From the NCBI GenBank assembly GCA_937897215.1, contig CALCBQ010000040.1, forward strand, positions 1 through 10,650: DNA of 10,650 nt, written 5' to 3'. Numbering within the stretch: position 1 is the first letter of the stretch; every line of letters starts with the position of its first letter. This DNA comes from an uncultured Clostridia bacterium (GTDB taxonomy: Bacteria > Bacillota > Clostridia > Oscillospirales > Acutalibacteraceae). This document shows, one piece after another, positions 6,412 to 10,650 of this stretch. Both the position numbers and the translations under genes were made by a program. The notes beneath the pieces were generated by a model. That model ran no database searches and had not been told where the DNA came from. It saw only the letters and a list, made by a program, of their open reading frames with translations.

Positions 6412-6442
6412 TGGCGAGGTTTTTGACCTTGCCATTTTTTTT
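6412..6442 (+). terminator. Rho-independent terminator of the phosphatase-propeller operon
   Basis: GGCGAGGT (6413-6420) pairs with ACCTTGCC (6426-6433), including one G-U pair that forms only on plus-strand RNA, with an added T-A closing pair and a 5-base loop. Eight T residues follow. It starts seven bases after the propeller-gene stop. Confidence 0.88.
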
Positions 6443-6453
6443 GCTTAAAACTA

Positions 6454-6482
6454 TTGACAATTACATACTACAAGTGTAGTAT
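6454..6482 (+). promoter_or_regulatory. Promoter of the BlaI-M56 operon
   Basis: A perfect TTGACA (6454-6459) and TAGTAT (6477-6482; 4 of 6) are separated by 17 bases. The -10 element is fully contained in the right arm of operator 1, so repressor binding would block RNA polymerase. Confidence 0.75.
6465..6482. promoter_or_regulatory. BlaI-type operator 1
   Basis: ATACTACAAGTGTAGTAT is a perfect 8+2+8 palindrome with the TACA-n2-TGTA core bound by BlaI/MecI/CopY-type repressors. It covers the spacer and -10 of the promoter immediately upstream of the blaI-like gene, indicating autorepression. Confidence 0.82.
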
Positions 6483-6490
6483 TAAAGTAG

Positions 6491-6508
6491 ATACTACAGT
6501 TGTAGGAG
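6491..6508. promoter_or_regulatory. BlaI-type operator 2, overlapping the ribosome binding site
   Basis: ATACTACAGTTGTAGGAG has the same left arm and TACA-n2-TGTA core as operator 1, but its right arm runs into AGGAGGG (6504-6510), the ribosome binding site six bases before the ATG. The centres of the two operators are 26 bp apart, so the sites lie on a similar DNA face if the helix is about 10.5 bp per turn. The imperfect arm likely makes this the weaker site. Confidence 0.72.
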
Positions 6509-6516
6509 GGATTTTT

Positions 6517-6879
6517 ATGAACTTATCAGAAAGAGAATGGACTGTGCTTAAGGCTTTGTGGGAAACTGACGGCGCAGAACTTGGTGTGCTTGTTAACACA
6601 CTTTATTCACAGACCAAGTGGAATCGTAACACGGTACTCACATATCTTACTCGTATGGAGTCAAAGGGATTGGTACAGATTGATAAAACTGTGTCCCCTC
6701 ATCTTTACCGAGCTACTGTTGACCGTGAAAGTTGTCAACAGAAAGAACGACAAAACTTTCTTAATCGTGTTTACAGCGGGTCTGCAAGCGATTTAATTGT
6801 TGCATTCCTTAAAGAAGAACCTATTTCAGAAAAAGAAAGGGAGTATCTTCGCAAGATTCTTGACGATATGGAGGTGTAA
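6517..6879 (+). CDS. blaI: BlaI/MecI/CopY-family transcriptional repressor
   Basis: A 120-residue protein of standard family length. The winged helix occupies about 1-70: LSEREWTVLKALWE (3-16), the recognition helix region NRNTVLTYLTRMESKGLV (36-53) and the wing ending HLYRATV (62-68). The C-terminal helices (about 71-118) form the dimerisation part, where MecI and BlaI are cut by their partner protease. A96-F97 aligns roughly with the known Asn-Phe cleavage site of the staphylococcal proteins; that alignment is by eye. It should bind the two operators in its own promoter and repress the three-gene operon until cleaved. The start at 6517 follows AGGAGGG by six bases; reading further upstream would translate the promoter. 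Two bases separate its stop from the M56 gene. The symbol denotes the family, not proof of a beta-lactam response. Confidence 0.93.
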   Translation: MNLSEREWTVLKALWETDGAELGVLVNTLYSQTKWNRNTVLTYLTRMESKGLVQIDKTVSPHLYRATVDRESCQQKERQNFLNRVYSGSASDLIVAFLKEEPISEKEREYLRKILDDMEV

Positions 6880-6881
6880 CT

Positions 6882-8810
6882 ATGACTGATATATGGGGAT
6901 TTCTTTTGCAGACACTTACTATTTCAGGTGTTGCAACTATGCTGCTCATTATTAAAGCGTTATTTAAAGATAAACTTCCTCCAAAATGGCAGTTTGCAGT
7001 ATGGAGTGTGCTTGGTATTTTCTTCTTTATTCCTGCAGGAATAAACGGACGTTACACGCTATTTAACTGGCGATTTATTGTTGAATTCATAAAGTTATTA
7101 TTTGGAGAGTATTCATTTACACGCGTTATATTACCATTTCCGCACATAAACTCTGCGCCAAAAACTGTTGCCGATTGGCTGTTTCTTGCATATTTTATCG
7201 GCATATTTGTTTGCCTTATTAAATATGTTGCATCGTATATACGGCTTGGTATTCTTTTGCGAAAAGGCAACTCCCCCACTGTCGAAACAACTTTACATAT
7301 TCGTGAAATTGCAGATAAATACAACATTAAAACTTGCAGAATCATAGAAGTTTCAGGGCTTACAACCGCTTTTGTTTTCGGTGTTTTTAGACCCGTTCTT
7401 GTAATGCCTGCTGACAAAGAGATTGACGATAAAGTTATTCTTCACGAACTTCTACACCTTAAAAATAAAGATACTTTATGGAGTATGGTAATATGCTTTT
7501 TGCGTTGTTTACATTGGTGCAATCCGTTGGTAAACTACTGTGCAAATCGTGCAATTAACGATATGGAGTCCCGTTGCGACCAACAAGTGCTTGAATTACT
7601 TGAGGGGGAAGAACGTAGGGATTACGGACATATTCTTCTTTCAATGTGTAATGATAAATTTTCTAAAACCCCCGGCAGTACTTGTATAAACAACGGTGGC
7701 AAGAATATTCGTGAGCGTATAGAAGCCATTGCCCGTTTTAAAAAATATCCTGTAGGAATGGGACTTGTTTCGGGTTGTGCAATTATTTCTCTTGTATTTT
7801 CACTTATTGTAGACGTTCAGGCAACTTCTATTTACGACAAAGAAAATCACTCATATTTATCGGTTGCATCTGCAAGAAGTATAACCTGCACTACTTTCGA
7901 GGGTGCGTTTGACACTTATGCCAAAGCAGTAATGAAAGAAAGCAAGATTTACAGAATTATGTGCGCGCCTGAAAGTATGCAAGATGAACTTATCAACCAT
8001 AATTCAGACTGGGATAACGGGCTTAATGGTCATACAGAATCTTCAAACTACTATATATACAACCTTGAAATGTTTGATGATAACATTCGCGAAGGCCTAT
8101 TGGTATTTCGTCTTGTTACCATTCCTGATGATATGGAATGGGAAGAAAACAAATCTTTTGTTGCATATCAGAAAATCCGTGCAGAAAAAGAAAATGGCCG
8201 TTGGTTTGTTACTCCTTTAAGTGAATTCAGTTATACCACAACAGAAGACAGTTGGATTTACAGCGGTATTCGTGAATTACCTGCAAAAACATATACCGCA
8301 ACTTCAAAAGATTTTCAGGTTGATATATCATATCAGACAATATATATAGTTGATAATCAAAAAGAAAATACAAACAACGATGCTTTTTCATCTATGTTCA
8401 GTCCTTCGTGGACTTTCAACGATGTGCCAATTCCTAATGCAAAATTCAATTCAGCTTATGACAATAATCAGGTGCGTGTTACACATCTTGGAACAGAAGA
8501 CGAAAGAAAAGACATTTCGCAAATAGGTATTTCCACCTTGCCTGTTTATAATGAAGAAGACAAAAACACCGAACTGCCATCCGCAACAGGAGGAACTTCT
8601 TCAGGAAGCAGTTCTGACGGCACAAGTTGGGGAACACGAAGCACTTATGAGGGTTGGGGACCCTCGCTATTACTCTCGGGTGGTGGCGGTGGAGGAACTT
8701 TCTCTCAATACTTTGACACCGACTATCCTAAATACTTTGTAGCAGATTTATATATAAACAACGAGTTGTTTGCACAAATGGAACTTTGTATAAATGAGGA
8801 GGCGGAATAA
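6882..8810 (+). CDS. M56-family (BlaR1/MecR1-type) membrane zinc protease with non-PBP ectodomain
   Basis: A 642-residue integral membrane signal-transducing protease. Hydrophobic segments at about 8-27, 36-53 and 98-120 precede a cytoplasmic zinc protease domain. It has HELLH at 188-192 and a third ligand E229 in MESRCD (228-233), matching the BlaR1 arrangement. A further membrane helix at about 293-311 leads to a ~330-residue extracellular part. In BlaR1 and MecR1 that part is a penicillin-binding sensor of similar size, but here I see no SxxK/SxN/KTG motif set. Instead there are mixed strands and helices (about 335-560), then a Gly/Ser-rich linker (567-607) with six consecutive glycines (600-605), then a short tail. 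It would sense an unknown signal and cleave the BlaI-type repressor. GGAGG (6870-6874) lies seven bases before the start. The stop overlaps the next start (TAATG). Confidence 0.92.
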   Translation: MTDIWGFLLQTLTISGVATMLLIIKALFKDKLPPKWQFAVWSVLGIFFFIPAGINGRYTLFNWRFIVEFIKLLFGEYSFTRVILPFPHINSAPKTVADWLFLAYFIGIFVCLIKYVASYIRLGILLRKGNSPTVETTLHIREIADKYNIKTCRIIEVSGLTTAFVFGVFRPVLVMPADKEIDDKVILHELLHLKNKDTLWSMVICFLRCLHWCNPLVNYCANRAINDMESRCDQQVLELLEGEERRDYGHILLSMCNDKFSKTPGSTCINNGGKNIRERIEAIARFKKYPVGMGLVSGCAIISLVFSLIVDVQATSIYDKENHSYLSVASARSITCTTFEGAFDTYAKAVMKESKIYRIMCAPESMQDELINHNSDWDNGLNGHTESSNYYIYNLEMFDDNIREGLLVFRLVTIPDDMEWEENKSFVAYQKIRAEKENGRWFVTPLSEFSYTTTEDSWIYSGIRELPAKTYTATSKDFQVDISYQTIYIVDNQKENTNNDAFSSMFSPSWTFNDVPIPNAKFNSAYDNNQVRVTHLGTEDERKDISQIGISTLPVYNEEDKNTELPSATGGTSSGSSSDGTSWGTRSTYEGWGPSLLLSGGGGGGTFSQYFDTDYPKYFVADLYINNELFAQMELCINEEAE

Positions 8811-9385
8811 TGACAACTTATAACAGACTATATGACGGTATATCAAATGTTGCATGGGGATATTTTTTCCTTTACTTTGATATAAACTTAGGCACTGTAT
8901 CTGTACTCCCAAATTTTGTTGGCTTTCTGCTCTTTCTCAAAGCAATTGATTTATTGAAAAACGACCAGCGTGAGCTTGGTTTATTAAAAACCTTAGGCAT
9001 AATTCTTACTGTATGGAATTTTATTGAATGGGTTGGCAGTTGGGTTTCATACAGTTTTGGAAATTGGTATTTTATCAATATAATCATAGGGCTTGTTAAT
9101 TTGTATTTCCACTTTCAGTTAATAACAAATCTTGCATCTATTGCAAAAGAATATCAGCAAGAGGGTTGTGAACAAGATAAAAAACTTCTTAAATACAGAA
9201 CAATGCAGACAATTATGTTAACCGTTTTTCTTGCAATATCAAATTTCATACCTTTCTTTGAAGAAATAGGCACATATATTTCTCTTGGATTAGCAATTAT
9301 TTATATTGTTGTTTGTATATGCATTATGAAAGCCTTGTTTGATTTAAGAAAATGTCTGCGAAAAGATGATGAAGTGCAGTTGTAA
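8810..9385 (+). CDS. Small polytopic membrane protein of the BlaI-M56 operon
   Basis: A 191-residue protein with five or six hydrophobic segments, at about 16-48 (possibly two), 59-77, 87-107, 132-150 and 155-175, and a charged tail. I do not recognise a named family. The N-terminal motif NLGTVSVLPNFVGFLLF (26-42) looks conserved-type and may be the family signature. Its ATG overlaps the M56 stop as TAATG, and AGGAGG (8797-8802) lies seven bases upstream, so it is translated together with the protease and repressed by the same operators. It could be the output of the system (for example an envelope protection or transport factor), or an accessory of the sensor. Both are inferences from position. 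No catalytic motif is visible. Confidence 0.85.
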   Translation: MTTYNRLYDGISNVAWGYFFLYFDINLGTVSVLPNFVGFLLFLKAIDLLKNDQRELGLLKTLGIILTVWNFIEWVGSWVSYSFGNWYFINIIIGLVNLYFHFQLITNLASIAKEYQQEGCEQDKKLLKYRTMQTIMLTVFLAISNFIPFFEEIGTYISLGLAIIYIVVCICIMKALFDLRKCLRKDDEVQL

Positions 9386-9420
9386 TATGTAACATAATTA
9401 AAATGTCGTTTCATTCTGTT

Positions 9421-9444
9421 AGACAAACTATAATTTGTTTTTTA
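9421..9444 (+). terminator. Possible weak terminator after the BlaI-M56 operon
   Basis: AGACAAA (9421-9427) can pair with TTTGTTT (9434-9440), including one G-U pair, around a 6-base loop. T residues overlap and follow the right arm. The stem is A/U-rich and weak, so some transcription may continue into the reductase gene. Confidence 0.35.
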
Positions 9445-9448
9445 TCTC

Positions 9449-9477
9449 TTGAAATTTGAAAATGTTGGGTATATAAT
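9449..9477 (+). promoter_or_regulatory. Promoter of the PanE-like reductase gene
   Basis: TTGAAA (9449-9454; 5 of 6) and a perfect TATAAT (9472-9477) are separated by 17 bases. This is one of the best sigma-A-like promoters in the window. The ribosome binding site GAGAGG (9506-9511) lies nine bases before the start codon. Confidence 0.75.
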
Positions 9478-9520
9478 TACTTTGATAAAAAAATAACAAG
9501 TCAAAGAGAGGTTTATTCTT

Positions 9521-10537
9521 ATGGCAAGATATGCGATTTATGGTGCAGGTTCACTCGGTACTGTACTTGGTGCGTTTATCACAAAAAATGGTGGCGAAGT
9601 TGACCTTATCAACCGTAACAAAGCACACGTTGAGGCACTTAACACAAAAGGTGCTAAAATTATTGGTACAGTTGATATGGTAGTTCCTGTTAAAGCAATT
9701 ACACCTGACCAGATGGAAGGCAAATATGACGTTATTGTTCTTCTTACGAAACAGTTATTCAACAAAGAAGTTGTAACAATGCTTAAAGATTATCTTACAG
9801 ACGATGGTGTTGTTGTAACTTTACAGAATGGTATTCCTGAACCGGGAATTGCTGAAATTATTGGTACAGAACACACAATGGGTTGTGCAGTTGAATGGGG
9901 CGCAGCGTTAGTTGAGCCGGGCGTTTGTGAACTTACAAGCGATAAGGATTCACTTTCATTCCATATGGGCAAAATGGACGGAATTACTGATGCTCAATTC
10001 AACATGGTTAAAGAATTACTTGAAATGATGTGCCCAGTACATGCAGAAGAAAACCTTATGGGTGCTCGTTGGTCAAAGTTACTTATCAACTCTACATTCT
10101 CAGGTCTTGGCACAGTTGTTGGTGGTGTTTTCGGCGATGTTACTGAAGATAAGGCAGGTCAAAAAGTTGCAATCCGTTGTATGAAAGAAATTATTGATGT
10201 TGGCCACGCATCAGGCGTTGAATTTGCACCTGTTCAGGGTAAAAACATTGTTGGTCTTTTCTATTGGAAAGGTGCATTAAAGCGTGCATTCGGCTGTTTC
10301 TTACTTCCAATAGCACTCAAAAAGCACAGAGATATTGAGCCATCAATGTTGCAGGATTTAAAGAAAGGTAAACCTTGTGAAGTTGATGCAATCAACGGTG
10401 TTGTTTGTGATTTCGGCAAGAAATATGGTGTGGCTACACCAATAAACGACAGAATTGTTGAGATTATAAAGAAAATCCAAAACGGCGAACTTACAGCCAC
10501 AAAAGAAAACTTTAAGTTGTTTGATGATATTTTATAA
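9521..10537 (+). CDS. panE: 2-dehydropantoate 2-reductase family protein (PanE/ApbA-like)
   Basis: A 338-residue cytoplasmic NADPH-dependent oxidoreductase. The N-terminal Rossmann fold starts at once with YGAGSLGTVLG (7-17). Family residues that can be placed are K77 (LLTKQ), N103 (LQNG), K186 and N190 (RWSKLLINS), and the C-terminal PSMLQDLKKGKPCEVDAING (274-293), whose Glu and Asn contact pantoate or cofactor in the E. coli enzyme. It would reduce ketopantoate to pantoate in pantothenate and coenzyme A synthesis. It is about 35 residues longer than E. coli PanE; the extra part seems to lie around 240-272. No panB, panC or panD gene is adjacent, and many paralogues of this family act on other 2-keto acids, so the symbol is a family-level call. 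It has its own promoter and terminator and appears monocistronic. Confidence 0.85.
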   Translation: MARYAIYGAGSLGTVLGAFITKNGGEVDLINRNKAHVEALNTKGAKIIGTVDMVVPVKAITPDQMEGKYDVIVLLTKQLFNKEVVTMLKDYLTDDGVVVTLQNGIPEPGIAEIIGTEHTMGCAVEWGAALVEPGVCELTSDKDSLSFHMGKMDGITDAQFNMVKELLEMMCPVHAEENLMGARWSKLLINSTFSGLGTVVGGVFGDVTEDKAGQKVAIRCMKEIIDVGHASGVEFAPVQGKNIVGLFYWKGALKRAFGCFLLPIALKKHRDIEPSMLQDLKKGKPCEVDAINGVVCDFGKKYGVATPINDRIVEIIKKIQNGELTATKENFKLFDDIL

Positions 10538-10555
10538 TTTATATAATTAAATTTT

Positions 10556-10583
10556 AGGGGACACTTATTGTGTCCCCTTTTTC
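10556..10583 (+). terminator. Rho-independent terminator of the PanE-like gene
   Basis: GGGGACAC (10557-10564) and GTGTCCCC (10570-10577) form a perfect stem, closed by one more A-T pair, with a TTATT loop and a following T run. The arms use the same GGGGAC/GTCCCC words as the repeats near 1770-2490, so it may descend from that family. Confidence 0.8.
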
Positions 10584-10603
10584 TTTGGTAAATTTGAGTT
10601 TGT

Positions 10604-10650
10604 CGAATTCAATTCGTAATGCGTAATTCGGAATTCGTAATTCCCCCCTC
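10604..10650. repeat. Degenerate AATTCGTAAT-type repeat, cut by the right edge
   Basis: AATTCGTAAT occurs at 10611-10620 and 10632-10641. CGTAATTC occurs at 10622-10629 and 10636-10643, and GAATTC at 10605-10610 and 10631-10636. The array stops at a C-rich end of the window. Such GTAATTC/GAATTAC arrays are seen at the ends of MITE-like elements; the assignment here is tentative because the element is incomplete. Confidence 0.5.

Noticed and set aside
6454..6516. A longer BlaI protein starting with TTG at 6454
   Set aside because: The extra 21 codons would translate the -35, -10 and operators. The ATG at 6517 has AGGAGGG at proper distance and matches the family N-terminus.
7052..7417. A 121-codon minus-strand frame opposite the M56 gene
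   Set aside because: It lies wholly antisense to the protease domain, has no recognisable domain, and is explained by codon structure of the real gene.
6517..9385. A beta-lactam resistance operon
   Set aside because: No beta-lactamase or penicillin-binding protein gene is present and the sensor ectodomain lacks penicillin-binding motifs, so only the regulatory architecture is supported.

Overview
The window is AT-rich, with strong AGGAGG-type ribosome binding sites, sigma-A-like promoters, U-tailed hairpin terminators and tightly packed operons. Together with a BlaI/M56 pair, a DUF2812-like protein and short GTCCCC-type intergenic palindromes, this suggests a low-GC Firmicute, most likely a gut-type Clostridium relative. 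The genus cannot be read from the sequence. I see no tRNA, rRNA, CRISPR array, transposase or phage gene.

Left part (1-2555, minus strand). Three separately promoted genes read leftward: a DUF2812-like membrane protein (1885-2430), an ECF sigma factor (1080-1622), and a polytopic M28-family metallopeptidase that runs off the left edge (<1-955). Each has its own promoter with a 17-bp spacer, and hairpin terminators separate the units. The DUF2812-like gene is bracketed by a perfect 21-bp inverted repeat belonging to a GTCCCC-type palindromic family, and its stop codon lies inside one repeat copy.

Middle part (2560-6442, plus strand). After a small palindromic element comes an operon of a TPR protein and a DUF4037-type nucleotidyltransferase-fold protein, overlapping by 14 nt and ending in a strong terminator. 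A second operon follows: a membrane-anchored alkaline-phosphatase-superfamily hydrolase overlapping by 8 nt with a five-bladed beta-propeller, glycosidase-like protein. It also ends in a terminator.

Right part (6454-10583, plus strand). A BlaI/MecI-type repressor, an M56 (BlaR1/MecR1-type) membrane zinc protease and a small polytopic membrane protein form a compact operon. Its promoter carries two BlaI-type operators, one over the -10 element and one running into the ribosome binding site. The protease has all the cytoplasmic signalling machinery, but its extracellular domain is not a penicillin-binding sensor, so the signal is unknown. A separately promoted PanE-like 2-dehydropantoate 2-reductase follows and ends in a GGGGACAC/GTGTCCCC terminator. 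The last ~45 bases are a degenerate AATTCGTAAT-type repeat cut by the window edge.

The most interesting items are the two overlapping gene pairs of uncertain joint function (TPR/DUF4037 and phosphatase/propeller), the M56 sensor with an unfamiliar ectodomain, the M28 protease whose metal ligands are separated by membrane segments, and the repeat-bracketed DUF2812-like gene.
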